A DNA stretch of 64,000 bases, taken from Flectobacillus sp. BAB-3569. GTDB lineage: Bacteria > Bacteroidota > Bacteroidia > Cytophagales > Spirosomataceae. Shown in pieces: positions 41,201-49,727 of the stretch (position 1 is the stretch's first letter; each line of letters begins with the position of its first letter). Position numbers and translations under genes: made by a program. The DNA lies in assembly GCF_002270355.1 (NCBI RefSeq), contig NZ_NJFZ01000022.1:1-64000 (forward strand), read 5' to 3'. The notes below the pieces were generated by a model. That model did not search any database. It was not told where the DNA came from and worked only from the letters and a program-made list of their open reading frames with translations.

Positions 41201-42504
41201 TCTGCGAAATCATATATCTCTACATAGTTGCGATCTGGCCCAGGCACTACATAAGCCATTTTGGTACCATCTTGTGAAAACTTCAAATACCCTTGTGCCT
41301 TACCCACAGAGTCTATTTTGGCACCAATACTAATTGTTTTGGAAATAGAAACCCCATTTTTTGTAACACGATACATACGAAATGTATTATCACCATAGTC
41401 GTGACTAACAACCCAATAAGTAGAATCTTTTGGAACATACACAGAAGCAATACTTTCTGTAGTGCTGTTGGTATCGAGCGGAATATTTTTTTCTATAACT
41501 TTTCCCAAACCACTGTCTCTACGCATGTCTACAATAGAGTAGGTGAGTTGTTTAGTCCCATTTACATCAGTTGTTGTAAATACATAATACGTTGATTGAC
41601 AGCCTTTACAGGAAGGTACTGGCACAATGACAACCCCTTGCGTAGCAGTAGAACTTCCAGCTAAGGGAATGCTAGAGGATACGGATGGCATTAGCGTTCC
41701 GTCTGTACGATACACATTTTTACCATCTGAATAAAATATGGTATTTCCTTTTGTATCTGTTATTCCTGCTACACCTTCTAGTGAGTTGGTTTTACCGTTT
41801 CCGTCGGCTGTTGGCTCGCCATTTTGAAACAAAATACCAGCTCCTTGTCCAAAATACCAATATTCTTTAGGAGGTTGTGGTGGAGGAGGTACACAGAGTT
41901 TGACATTTAACTTATTTTCCGTAGAACAGCCTGTCAAGGTATCTGTTACTTGTACAGAATAACAAGTGGTTGAATCTGCCAGTACGGTTTGTGTTGTATC
42001 TCCTTTAGGAAACCAGATGTATTTAAACTGCGGTTCGGCACCTCCAGTTCGATAAGGGTCTAGTTTGAGTTTATCGCCTTTACAGATAGTAGTATCTTGT
42101 TGCGAAGGATCATTTCCCAAATAAAAAGGCCTTGGGGGCTGATTTATCGTAACTACTTTGGTATATACTACAGGTCCTGAGATTTCATTCCTTGTTAGCG
42201 TTACCGTATAAGTACCTGCTGTAGCGTACAAGTGAGCAGAATTAAGTCGAGTAGAGGTATTTTTATCTCCACTGGTCGGGTCACCAAAATTCCAAAGAAC
42301 ACTGGTAGCTTTGGTCGTATGTAAATCACGAAACTGAGTTGCAGCAGTTGAATCTGAGCACTCAGATAAACAAAGGTTCTTTACGGCAATATAATCTGGA
42401 GTACTCGTAGTTTGCCCCATACCAACTACACTCATTCCTAGGAAAAGGAATGATACCAAAAGGATATGCAAAAAATACGGATATGATTTACCAAAATTTA
42501 ACAT
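38278..42504 (-). CDS. Giant secreted protein with PKD domain and type-B (gliding-type) T9SS C-terminal domain
   Basis: The 1408-residue protein has a signal peptide (LLVSFLFLGMSVVGMGQ, cleavage near 31). A PKD-type domain (about 60-125, LWNFGDPTSGD...TYTVTL) follows, then a beta-propeller-like region (about 215-590) opening YWYFGQGAGILFQNGEPT. Next come repeated Ig-like modules (about 690-1310) with recurring GxYxVxI/TSGTYKV strands. The C-terminal 90 residues, NIFTPNNDGYNNTF...LKIYNRWGELVF...WDGKFKG...PNSYAWEI, form the classic type-B sorting domain. Surface attachment through the type IX system is inferred, with roles such as adhesion or gliding. The divergent neighbour encodes PorP/SprF, the usual partner for type-B substrates. 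Confidence 0.9.
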   Translation of the reverse strand: MLNFGKSYPYFLHILLVSFLFLGMSVVGMGQTTSTPDYIAVKNLCLSECSDSTAATQFRDLHTTKATSVLWNFGDPTSGDKNTSTRLNSAHLYATAGTYTVTLTRNEISGPVVYTKVVTINQPPRPFYLGNDPSQQDTTICKGDKLKLDPYRTGGAEPQFKYIWFPKGDTTQTVLADSTTCYSVQVTDTLTGCSTENKLNVKLCVPPPPQPPKEYWYFGQGAGILFQNGEPTADGNGKTNSLEGVAGITDTKGNTIFYSDGKNVYRTDGTLMPSVSSSIPLAGSSTATQGVVIVPVPSCKGCQSTYYVFTTTDVNGTKQLTYSIVDMRRDSGLGKVIEKNIPLDTNSTTESIASVYVPKDSTYWVVSHDYGDNTFRMYRVTKNGVSISKTISIGAKIDSVGKAQGYLKFSQDGTKMAYVVPGPDRNYVEIYDFADSTGAISNKKVIDLGKAPPTLYGVEFSPDGNSLYTSLTAGVTTLPPADTTIKSQLLQFDLTSNDSATIGLSRKLIDSTSTKNFGALKIGPDSKIYMAVQGSTHLAVIGQPNIILQTGSKVDTLEYKQLGFDLAGKLSQLGLPNNTSVAPEQDQQSGISVGDTCLGAPTQFQANHLCGEKLKNTKTLWKVYKGPAPQQGQPETSLPVATLGGTGSEQDLQVSTTLSEPGLYHVTVTMANRCKSDTTLPAQEFTIKPMPNPDLGNDIQLCAASTTLDSKNTIANSRYFWQRDGGLLADTLSTLNVTQSGTYKVLVESDGCIKEDEIKVVLAQAPPFAVADTNICQNSSIILNAANPNFSNTTTYLWNTGATTPSITVSTTGKYTVTINTPIGSTQCTVSDDIQVTARPKATFNSAITNPTACNAQDGTIALTNFSPADNYSFIWKKNGSIIPSLRGSSLSGLGPGVYQVSISSPNTCYQNADFNLQPTRLPVTAITTLSTPVTCLTDGSITIALGATNQFIPARYVLLQQNNGVYDRIANGDMSGIFVRDREYRISNLGVGTYQIVLETVEGCQYTTSPITLLKVASTQLSIEPPVVKCEGESVTLTLNQTPTGTILWSTGATTPTINVQYAGIYSVTITSLDGKCNNSARTTVTFKASPRVSVTGPSFLCIGATPVQLRATPEGGTWGGSSNISATGLYTPATFIKTETITYSYTQNTCTGRGSVNISTVSKPYVDLGEDIVFCKNTSVIIGIPTDPNWTFRWNTGESTPQITPTKSGNYTLLVSNGACNSSDDINVNILPIPFSSLKSEVPLCIADGKELELDPGNAGNTWQYEWSPSGVTSQKIKVSSVGNYTVKITNLEGCSIKASTLVYDLCLPDIMVPNIFTPNNDGYNNTFKIFPRHILKEGFSLKIYNRWGELVFVSYDWEDEWDGKFKGVLAPPNSYAWEITYRPEYPEPNVGTPLQVKRGAVTVAW

Positions 42505-42945
42505 TTGTTCGTTATCTATGTCGTGATACCCATCTTACAATTTACTCTAATAGACCGACAACTCGATTAAAGGGTTGTATATATACGCAGAGATGGCACT
42601 AGATTTGTAGAAAAAAATCATTTATTGAATAAACAAACTGCATAACTTTATGTTCAACAGTTATTTTACACACAATTTTATATAATTTAACGAATAAGTA
42701 GGATATTAATTTTAAAGTAAACTCTAAAACGCTTTTTTACCTTCAAAAAGGTCTTTTTTTGTTAAAACTTAATATAAAAATGCGATTCTAGCAGCTTTTT
42801 ACACTCAAATGAGGTCATATTACTAAAACCTATTTGGGACCTTCTAAAAATAGTTCTGATTTAAGTTTTACAGTTCGTTAGAAACCTATTCAATAAAATT
42901 TTAGAGATTTACCAAGAAATATGAGAAGTAACTTTTATCAATAAT
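42505..42945. other. Divergent promoter region between giant T9SS protein and PorP/SprF
   Basis: This 441-nt, very AT-rich interval holds no gene. A weak hairpin ACCTTCAAAAAGGT followed by a T-run (about 42739-42760) resembles a poor terminator in the porP leader. No clear consensus promoter pair could be fixed in either direction. Confidence 0.4.
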
Positions 42946-44007
42946 ATGTTAAGAAAAACCATTTTAGGCTTAGGAATATTACTTGGGACTGTGCTAGTTG
43001 CATTGGGGCAAGATCCTCAATACTCACAGTTTTATGCAGCTCCTTTATATCTTAATCCAGCATTTGCAGGTTCGGCTATGGCACCTCGTGTGAACTTTAA
43101 TCACCGTAATCAGTGGCCTTCTCTCAGTGCGAACTTTGTTACTTCGTCTCTTTCGGCAGATATGTATCTCGAACGCATCAATAGTGGCGTGGGCTTGTTG
43201 ATTACGAATGATAGACAATTTTCAAATTTAAAAACTACCGATATTGGTGCAATTTATACATACCACCTCAAATTAAGCGATGGTCTATCTGCCAATCTTG
43301 GTGTGCAAGGCTCGTATGTGAGTCGTAGTATCAATTTTGGGGACTATATTTTTGCTGACCAAATCCAGTCTTATCTCAACGGAGGAGGATTCCCCGCTTA
43401 TACTAACGATCCAATTGTAACTGGTGGATTTGCTCCTACGATTCAATATTGGGATTTTTCTTCGGGTGGGATTGTTTACTCAGAAAGATTTTGGGCTGGA
43501 CTCTCAGTACATCACATCAATCAGCCTAATCAATCCTTTGGTAATGCCGATGCCAAATTACCTATGAAAATAGGCGTACAGGCAGGGTACAGAATTCCTT
43601 TAGCAGATTACGAAATCGGTAATAATTTAGGAAGTCAGATAGAGAAAGAAAAAAGTCTAACCCCTGTTGTACATTACAAGCATCAAGGTGCATTTGACCA
43701 GTTGGATGTGGGTATGTACTTGACTTATTCGCCTCTTGTGCTTGGAGCTTGGTACAGAGGTATTCCGTTAAAAACATACAAAAAAGATAATACGACCTAC
43801 TTGAGCAATGATGCTGCTGTGATTTTGATAGGATATCGTCAAGATAACTTTTCGATTGGTTATAGCTACGATATGACAATTTCAAGCTTAGGCTCGTCCA
43901 CAGGAGGTGCACACGAGCTATCGCTTTCTTATGTATTTTCAGATTTGTTCGAATCAAAACCTAAGTATCGTCCAAGAAAAGCAGAGCTTCGCTGTCCGAA
44001 ATTTTAA
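42946..44007 (+). CDS. PorP/SprF family type IX secretion membrane protein
   Basis: The 353-residue protein has a signal peptide (LGILLGTVLVALGQ, cleavage near 21) then QDPQYSQFYAAPLYLNPAFAG, the hallmark N-terminus of PorP/SprF, and a beta-barrel pattern with WPSLSANFVTSSLSADMYL and the C-terminal FSIGYSYDMTISSL...GAHELSLSYVF. SprF-like proteins sit in the outer membrane and help export or anchor the adjacent type-B C-terminal-domain protein. The divergent arrangement with the 1408-residue protein fits a dedicated pair. Confidence 0.92.
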   Translation: MLRKTILGLGILLGTVLVALGQDPQYSQFYAAPLYLNPAFAGSAMAPRVNFNHRNQWPSLSANFVTSSLSADMYLERINSGVGLLITNDRQFSNLKTTDIGAIYTYHLKLSDGLSANLGVQGSYVSRSINFGDYIFADQIQSYLNGGGFPAYTNDPIVTGGFAPTIQYWDFSSGGIVYSERFWAGLSVHHINQPNQSFGNADAKLPMKIGVQAGYRIPLADYEIGNNLGSQIEKEKSLTPVVHYKHQGAFDQLDVGMYLTYSPLVLGAWYRGIPLKTYKKDNTTYLSNDAAVILIGYRQDNFSIGYSYDMTISSLGSSTGGAHELSLSYVFSDLFESKPKYRPRKAELRCPKF

Positions 44008-44044
44008 AGATATTCACCAAACATAAGCCATTCCTACATTTAGC

Positions 44045-44098
44045 GATTGAGCGAATGAGTGATTATTATTCTAACACAATCACTCATTCACTCAATCT
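44045..44098. repeat. Intergenic hairpin, family A
   Basis: GATTGAGCGAATGAGTGATT (44045-44064) and AATCACTCATTCACTCAATC (44079-44098) match as an inverted repeat at 19 of 20 positions, loop 14 nt. No T-tail follows. It lies between the convergent porP and ettA genes, where it may still act as a transcription block. Confidence 0.7.
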
Positions 44099-44123
44099 CA
44101 ATTCACTGAATTGAGGATGAATA

Positions 44124-45791
44124 CTATTGTAATTTTTTGTATCTGATGCGTTTTGGTGTCGCATCAGTTCCCAAACGTTTACGACGATTTTCCTCGTAGT
44201 CAGAGAAGTTACCTTCAAACCAATATACTTGAGAATCTCCTTCGAATGCCAAGATATGCGTAGCCACACGGTCAAGGAACCAACGGTCGTGGGAAATAAC
44301 TACAGCACAACCACCAAAGTTTTCAAGAGCTTCTTCCAACGCACGCAAGGTATTTACGTCGAGGTCGTTGGTAGGTTCATCTAAAAGTACCAAGTTAGCA
44401 CCCTCTTTCAACATCATTGCCAAGTGAACACGGTTACGCTCACCACCCGACAGGTTAGCAATTTTCTTTTCTTGGTCGGCACCCGCAAAGTTGAATTTAC
44501 TCACATAGGCGCGAGCATTAACTTGCTTGTTGCCTAACATAATTTGCTCTGTACCCCCTGAAATAGTTTCAAAAACAGATTTACCTGCATCTAAAAGATG
44601 GTGTTCTTGATCTACATAGGTCATTTTAACAGTATCTCCGACTTCGAATGTACCAGAATCTGGAGTTTCTTGACCTGAGATAAGCTTAAATAATGTCGAT
44701 TTACCAGCACCGTTTGGTCCGATAATACCTACGATACCTGCTGGAGGCAATGAGAAACTAAGATTTTCGAATAATAGTTTATCTCCATAAGCTTTTGAAA
44801 CATTATTTACTTCAATAACCTTATTACCCAAGCGTGGTCCTGGTGGGATAAATAATTCTAGCTTATCTTCTTTTTGTTTGTTTTCTTCCGAAAGGAGTTT
44901 TTCATAAGCACCCAAACGAGCCTTAGATTTAGCCTGACGAGCTTTTGGAGCCATGCGTACCCACTCCAATTCACGCTGTAAAGTTTTTTGGCGTTTAGAT
45001 TCCGTTTTTTCTTCCATAGCCAAGCGATTTTGCTTTTGCTCCAACCATGAAGAATAATTTCCTTTCCATGGAATACCTTCGCCACGGTCAAGTTCCAAAA
45101 TCCAACCAGCTACGTTATCTAAGAAATAACGGTCGTGAGTTACGGCAATAACGGTTCCTTTATATTGACGAAGGTGTTCTTCCAACCACAATACCGATTC
45201 AGCATCGAGGTGGTTGGTAGGTTCATCGAGCAATAATACGTCTGGTTCTTGCAACAATAAGCGGCAAAGCGCCACACGGCGTTTTTCACCACCAGAAAGA
45301 TTGCCTACTAATGCCTCAGATGGAGGACAACGGAGTGCATCCATAGCTTTTTCGAGGCGAGTATCTAGTTCCCAAGCATTGAAATGGTCTAGCTTTTCTT
45401 GAACTTCTCCTTGGCGAGCCAATAATTTATCGAAGTCAGCGTCTGGGTCGCCAAAAGCCTCGTTGATTTCGTCAAACTCTTTTAAAAGTCCAACAATTTC
45501 AGCGACACCTTCTTCCACAATTTCTTTAACTGTTTTGGTTGGGTCTAATTTTGGCTCTTGCTCAAGCATTCCTACCGTATAACCTGGCGAAAATACCACA
45601 TCGCCTGTGTAACTCTTGTCGATACCAGCAATCACACGTAACAACGACGACTTACCAGCACCGTTTAGACCAAGTACCCCAATTTTGGCGCCGTAGAAAA
45701 ACGAGAGATAGATATTTTTGAGAATTGTTTTTTGTGGTGGAACAGTTTTAGAAACCCGTTCCATTGAAAAAATAATGGTTTCTTGACTCAT
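44124..45791 (-). CDS. ettA: Energy-dependent translational throttle protein EttA (ABC-F ATPase)
   Basis: The 555-residue soluble tandem ABC-F protein binds the ribosomal E site and gates the first elongation steps by ATP/ADP ratio. ABC1 has GLNGAGKSSLL, LSGGEKRRVALCRLLLQEPDVLLLDEP. The linker includes the basic KTLQRELEWVRMAPKARQAKSKARL. ABC2 has GPNGAGKSTLFKL and LSGGERNRVHLAMML. Length and the KARQAKSKAR stretch are those of EttA. Transcribed alone. A TATCTTTG (minus strand, 45998-46005) lies about 200 nt upstream. Confidence 0.96.
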   Translation of the reverse strand: MSQETIIFSMERVSKTVPPQKTILKNIYLSFFYGAKIGVLGLNGAGKSSLLRVIAGIDKSYTGDVVFSPGYTVGMLEQEPKLDPTKTVKEIVEEGVAEIVGLLKEFDEINEAFGDPDADFDKLLARQGEVQEKLDHFNAWELDTRLEKAMDALRCPPSEALVGNLSGGEKRRVALCRLLLQEPDVLLLDEPTNHLDAESVLWLEEHLRQYKGTVIAVTHDRYFLDNVAGWILELDRGEGIPWKGNYSSWLEQKQNRLAMEEKTESKRQKTLQRELEWVRMAPKARQAKSKARLGAYEKLLSEENKQKEDKLELFIPPGPRLGNKVIEVNNVSKAYGDKLLFENLSFSLPPAGIVGIIGPNGAGKSTLFKLISGQETPDSGTFEVGDTVKMTYVDQEHHLLDAGKSVFETISGGTEQIMLGNKQVNARAYVSKFNFAGADQEKKIANLSGGERNRVHLAMMLKEGANLVLLDEPTNDLDVNTLRALEEALENFGGCAVVISHDRWFLDRVATHILAFEGDSQVYWFEGNFSDYEENRRKRLGTDATPKRIRYKKLQ

Positions 45792-46331
45792 TGTTTTTTT
45801 GTTTTATTCTAAAGGTCTATTTATATTAGTAAAATGAATATCTGAAGCTCTACATAGCTTTTGAATAAATTGCTTGAAGCTCAATACTTTTAAGAAAAAG
45901 GATGAGTAAAGTACTAAAATTATTGACTTTAATTCAAGCAAAGTAAGTTCAAAGCTCGCAGGTTTTAGTGATTAAAAAAACTAAGAAATAAATTTGTCAA
46001 AGATACTAAAAGCAGAGTGGGGATTCAGTGTATAAGGCTTAGTTTTTATTTCCATTGGTAATTCATAGCGATTTTAGCATGCCAATGTTAAATTTTGTCC
46101 GAATAATGGATAATCGATATGTATAATTATATTTTTTATTGAAATTCAGTATATTGCAAAAAAATATCAAACTAATAACCGATAAAAATCCACCAACAAT
46201 CAATAAATTTGTCTTATTAACTCAAATAGGTTATTAACTAGATTTTTCATTCATTTTATTAAATTGTTTACTCAGTGAGATAGAATAAATGAAGTATTCA
46301 AAATCAAAAAAGCTAATATTTAACCTAAACC
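45792..46331. other. Divergent intergenic region, no gene seen
   Basis: About 540 nt of AT-rich sequence between ettA and the DUF349 gene. It should hold both promoters. No stable hairpin with a T-tail and no member of the intergenic repeat families was found. Confidence 0.35.
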
Positions 46332-46385
46332 ATGAATCCCGTTAGAGCTATGAGCATTGCCAAAAACTCTAACCACGCAACGTAA
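46332..46385 (+). CDS. Possible upstream ORF (17 residues) before the DUF349 gene
   Basis: ATG AAT CCC GTT AGA ... ACG TAA encodes MNPVRAMSIAKNSNHAT and ends 4 nt before the ATG of the DUF349 gene, so translation could be coupled. It could equally be chance: there is no ribosome-binding site and no hairpin, and the amino-acid composition does not suggest attenuation. Conservation in relatives would decide. Confidence 0.3.
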   Translation: MNPVRAMSIAKNSNHAT

Positions 46386-46389
46386 ACCA

Positions 46390-47670
46390 ATGGAAAATAC
46401 AGTAAAAAACCCTGCCGAGTATGGCTATTGTAAAGATGGTAAGGTCTATTTAAAAGGATATTTGGAATACCCAGACCGCCTGATTGGTGTTGTTCGTAAC
46501 ACCGAAGAAGAAGCTCTTCAGTATTTTGTTAATCGCTTTGCTATCGCAGAAAACAAAGTGAATTTGCTTTTCTCTCAAGTAGATGAAGCTCAAAACAAAG
46601 GCTCTTACCTAACTAAATTACTCCAACTACGTAAAAACCTCGTAGAGTTTGATGGTTTGGGTAATTTCGTACCTCTACTTCACAAGTTGGATGAGTTAGA
46701 ATTGCAGTTGCGTGAGCTAATTCTAAACAATCAAATCAAAAATCTTGAAATCAAGAGAGCTTTGATTGAGGAAGCTAATCAAGCTGGTGCTATTGACGAC
46801 TGGGCTAAAGCAACTGATGTCATTATGGAAATCAAAACCAAATGGCTGAAGACTGGTCCTGTTGATAAGGCATTGCAAGATGGCATTGAAACTGAATTTA
46901 ATGGTATCGTTGACAATTTCTTCGTTCGTCGTCGTGAATACTATGCTGAGAAAAACCGTATCATCGACGAGAAGTTAGCTCAGTTACAACGTATCGTTGA
47001 TAGTGCTCGTGCATTGCGTTACGAACAAGATGTAGATGCTGGTTTCCAAAAAGTAAAAGACTTACAGCGTGAATGGAAAACCATCTCTCAGGTACCGCCT
47101 AAAAAGCAATCTATGCTTTGGAAGCAATTCAAACGTTCTTCTGATTTCTTCTTCGAGCGTTATAACAATGTGAAGGGAATTGTATCGAAACCAAGAATCG
47201 ATCCTCGTGCTCAACAAATGATGGACATGACGACTGAGTTGGAGCGTAACTTCCCAGATCAACCAAATATTCCACAAACAGCAGAAAAAGCAAAAGCATA
47301 TCTTGTAAAATGGAAAGAGCTTTCGACTTTGGCGAAAAGTGTGGATAGAAACTTGGCAGAACGTTTCCGTAACATTTGCGATAAGATTTTCGAAATGAAC
47401 TACTTGTTGCGTGTTATCTCGTACCGTCACCCTGCTTTGCACGAAAAACCACGTATCGAGCAGTTGAAGATTATGATCAACCAAATGGATTATATGACGA
47501 AGAAAGAGAAAAACGAATTAGACTCGTTTATTTCTGAATCGCAATACTCTGGTCAAATGAACGACAAGTTGGTGATCAATAAAATCAATACTCAGAAGCG
47601 TAAAATTTCAATGAAAGAAACGCTTTTAGTGGAATTCAAAAAAGAACTAGAAACATTGTTGGGTCAGTAA
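46390..47670 (+). CDS. DUF349 domain protein
   Basis: From the ATG at 46390 (MENTVKNPAEYGYC) the product is 426 residues, largely alpha-helical and coiled-coil, with repeated DUF349 units: a W-K-x-x-G/W-K-x-I-S pattern in IKTKWLKTGPVDKALQDGIETEFNGIVDNFFVRRREYY and LQREWKTISQVPPKKQSMLWKQFKRSSDFFFERYN. DUF349 proteins are widespread in Bacteroidota and have no established activity. The TTG-initiated extension from 46357 overlaps the short upstream frame and is not needed. Confidence 0.85.
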   Translation: MENTVKNPAEYGYCKDGKVYLKGYLEYPDRLIGVVRNTEEEALQYFVNRFAIAENKVNLLFSQVDEAQNKGSYLTKLLQLRKNLVEFDGLGNFVPLLHKLDELELQLRELILNNQIKNLEIKRALIEEANQAGAIDDWAKATDVIMEIKTKWLKTGPVDKALQDGIETEFNGIVDNFFVRRREYYAEKNRIIDEKLAQLQRIVDSARALRYEQDVDAGFQKVKDLQREWKTISQVPPKKQSMLWKQFKRSSDFFFERYNNVKGIVSKPRIDPRAQQMMDMTTELERNFPDQPNIPQTAEKAKAYLVKWKELSTLAKSVDRNLAERFRNICDKIFEMNYLLRVISYRHPALHEKPRIEQLKIMINQMDYMTKKEKNELDSFISESQYSGQMNDKLVINKINTQKRKISMKETLLVEFKKELETLLGQ

Positions 47671-47691
47671 GTCTTGATAAAGTAACAATAA

Positions 47692-47731
47692 CAAAAAATC
47701 CCTTTGGCGAAAGCCGAAGGGATTTTTTGCT
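47692..47731. terminator. Bidirectional terminator between DUF349 gene and trp operon
   Basis: CAAAAAATCCCTTTGGC (47692-47708) pairs with GCCGAAGGGATTTTTTG (47713-47729; one G-T pair) around a GAAA tetraloop. It ends both the DUF349 transcript and the convergent trp operon. Confidence 0.9.
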
Positions 47732-47751
47732 ATATCAATCAAATCAAAGTC

Positions 47752-48939
47752 CTACAAATGCTTCATGTAGGTTGACAAATCTTTATCGCCACGACCAGAA
47801 AGGTTGATTACAACCGTTTCGTTTGGTTGAGCACCTAATTCTTCTAATGCTGCAAGTGCATGAGCTGACTCTAATGCAGGTATAATACCTTCTAGTTTTG
47901 ATAACTGAAAACCAGCTTTCAATGCAGCTTCGTCTGTAATAGCAAAAAACTTGGCACGATGTGTATCAAACAAGTGTGCGTGCATAGGACCAATACCAGG
48001 GTAATCCAAACCTGCCGAAATAGAATGTGGTTCTACCACCTGACCATCTTCTGTTTGCATCAAAATACTACGACTTCCGTGTAATACACCTGGTTTTCCC
48101 AAAAATGTTGTTGCTGCCGAAAAACCCGAGCTAATACCATGACCACCTGCTTCTGCGGCTACTAGCTGGGTTTGAGCATCGTCTAAGAAATGGTAAAATG
48201 CACCCGCTGCATTTGACCCACCACCTACACAAGCAATAACATAATCAGGGTTGGTATTTCCTGTTTTTTCTTGTAACTGCCATTTGATTTCTTCCGAAAT
48301 AATAGATTGAAAACGCGCTACCATATCGGGATAAGGGTGTGGACCCACAACCGAACCAATGATATAGTGTGTATCTACAGGATTATTAATCCAGTGACGC
48401 ATGGCATCGTTAGTTGCATCTTTCAAGGTTTTTGAGCCACTTTTTGCCGCACGAACCTCTGCTCCAAGCATTTTCATACGTGCTACGTTCGGTGCTTGAC
48501 GCTCAATGTCGATTTCACCCATGTATACAATACACTCCAAGCCCATCAAAGCACAAACCGTTGCCGTAGCAACACCATGCTGACCAGCACCAGTTTCGGC
48601 TACGATACGTCTTTTCCCCAAACGTTTCGCCAACAATGCCTGTCCGATGGTATTATTTACTTTGTGTGCGCCTGTATGACACAAGTCCTCACGCTTCAAG
48701 TAAATAGTAGTATTATATTTTTCTGAAAGACGTTCTGCTAAAAATAAGGGCGTTGGACGACCAACATAGTCTTTCAATAAAGCGTCAAATTCAGCTTTGA
48801 AAGCAGGGTCGTTGATAATACTCAAATAGTTATTTTTGAGTTCTTCTACGTTGGGATACAACATTTCGGGAATAAATGCTCCTCCGAATTGCCCGTAGTA
48901 TCCTTTTTCGTTTACATTATATTGTTGAGCTGTAGTCAT
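47752..48939 (-). CDS. trpB: Tryptophan synthase beta subunit
   Basis: From MTTAQQYNVN (48939) the PLP enzyme has 395 residues. The Schiff-base lysine is K93 in HTGAHKVNNTIGQ. CVGGGSNAAGAFYHFL is the phosphate-binding glycine loop, and ETGAGQHGVATATVCALMG carries the catalytic Glu region. It condenses indole with serine to give tryptophan. Its alpha partner is encoded 10 kb away at 37317-38093. It is the last gene of the attenuated operon, just before the terminator. Confidence 0.97.
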   Translation of the reverse strand: MTTAQQYNVNEKGYYGQFGGAFIPEMLYPNVEELKNNYLSIINDPAFKAEFDALLKDYVGRPTPLFLAERLSEKYNTTIYLKREDLCHTGAHKVNNTIGQALLAKRLGKRRIVAETGAGQHGVATATVCALMGLECIVYMGEIDIERQAPNVARMKMLGAEVRAAKSGSKTLKDATNDAMRHWINNPVDTHYIIGSVVGPHPYPDMVARFQSIISEEIKWQLQEKTGNTNPDYVIACVGGGSNAAGAFYHFLDDAQTQLVAAEAGGHGISSGFSAATTFLGKPGVLHGSRSILMQTEDGQVVEPHSISAGLDYPGIGPMHAHLFDTHRAKFFAITDEAALKAGFQLSKLEGIIPALESAHALAALEELGAQPNETVVINLSGRGDKDLSTYMKHL

Positions 48940-48983
48940 TTGACACAAATAATTTTAAGAAATAATTGTCTTTAGCACCTCTT

Positions 48984-49625
48984 TTACATTTCAACTTCTT
49001 CTGGCTTCAAGATTTTGATTAACTCACTCAGTTTGTCAATGTCCTTTAGTCCAGGTTCAAGTTCAAACTTACTGTTTACGTCGATTGCATGAATCCGTAA
49101 TTGTTTTAAATCTAAAGTTTGTGCAGCATTGGCTAAACCTACACCACCTGCCAAGAAAAAGGGTTTTTCGTTATCATAGCGACTCAGTAGAGACCAATCG
49201 AATGCTAGTCCTGTTCCACCAACTTGCTCACCAGCTTTGGTATCGAACAAGAAGAAATCGCAATGAGGTTTGTAGTTGTGTAATTTAGCAAAATTAAAAG
49301 TACTGTCTATTGAAAATGCTTTAATGATGCTCACACCTTTAAATTTTAGATTTTTACAAAAGTCAGGGAGTTCTTCACCATGCAACTGAACGTAATCTAA
49401 ATTATATTTTTTGACTGTATCCAAAATATAGGCTTGCGAAGCATTGACAAAAACACCTACCTTTTTGGTTGACTTAGGAAAGGATTTTAATAAATCTTCA
49501 TCAAGCTCATTTCCGACAAATCGGCTTGACTTTGGATAAAAAATAAAACCCATGTAGTCAGGTTGTAAGGCTAATACTTCACGGATGTTTTCGGCATCAC
49601 GCATTCCACATATTTTTAGTCTCAT
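48984..49625 (-). CDS. trpF: Phosphoribosylanthranilate isomerase
   Basis: The 213-residue TIM barrel performs the Amadori rearrangement in tryptophan synthesis. Catalytic C6 (RLKICGMRD) and D128 (FFLFDTKAG) are present, with VQLHGEE and the phosphate site AGGVGLAN. It is separate from trpC, unlike the fused enteric enzyme. It lies 44 nt before trpB (35 nt before the 48948 ATG). Confidence 0.95.
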   Translation of the reverse strand: MRLKICGMRDAENIREVLALQPDYMGFIFYPKSSRFVGNELDEDLLKSFPKSTKKVGVFVNASQAYILDTVKKYNLDYVQLHGEELPDFCKNLKFKGVSIIKAFSIDSTFNFAKLHNYKPHCDFFLFDTKAGEQVGGTGLAFDWSLLSRYDNEKPFFLAGGVGLANAAQTLDLKQLRIHAIDVNSKFELEPGLKDIDKLSELIKILKPEEVEM

Positions 49626-49727
49626 ATCTTGACGGTAGTTGTTAGGAATTAGACGTTCTTAAAAAACAAAAATACTGAAAAAACATGACATTTTTGTGGA
49701 AACAAGGTTGCTAAAAAGCCATTTAAT

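Noticed and set aside
47062-47484. Minus-strand open frame of 140 codons inside the DUF349 gene
   Set aside because: Antisense shadow without recognisable domains.
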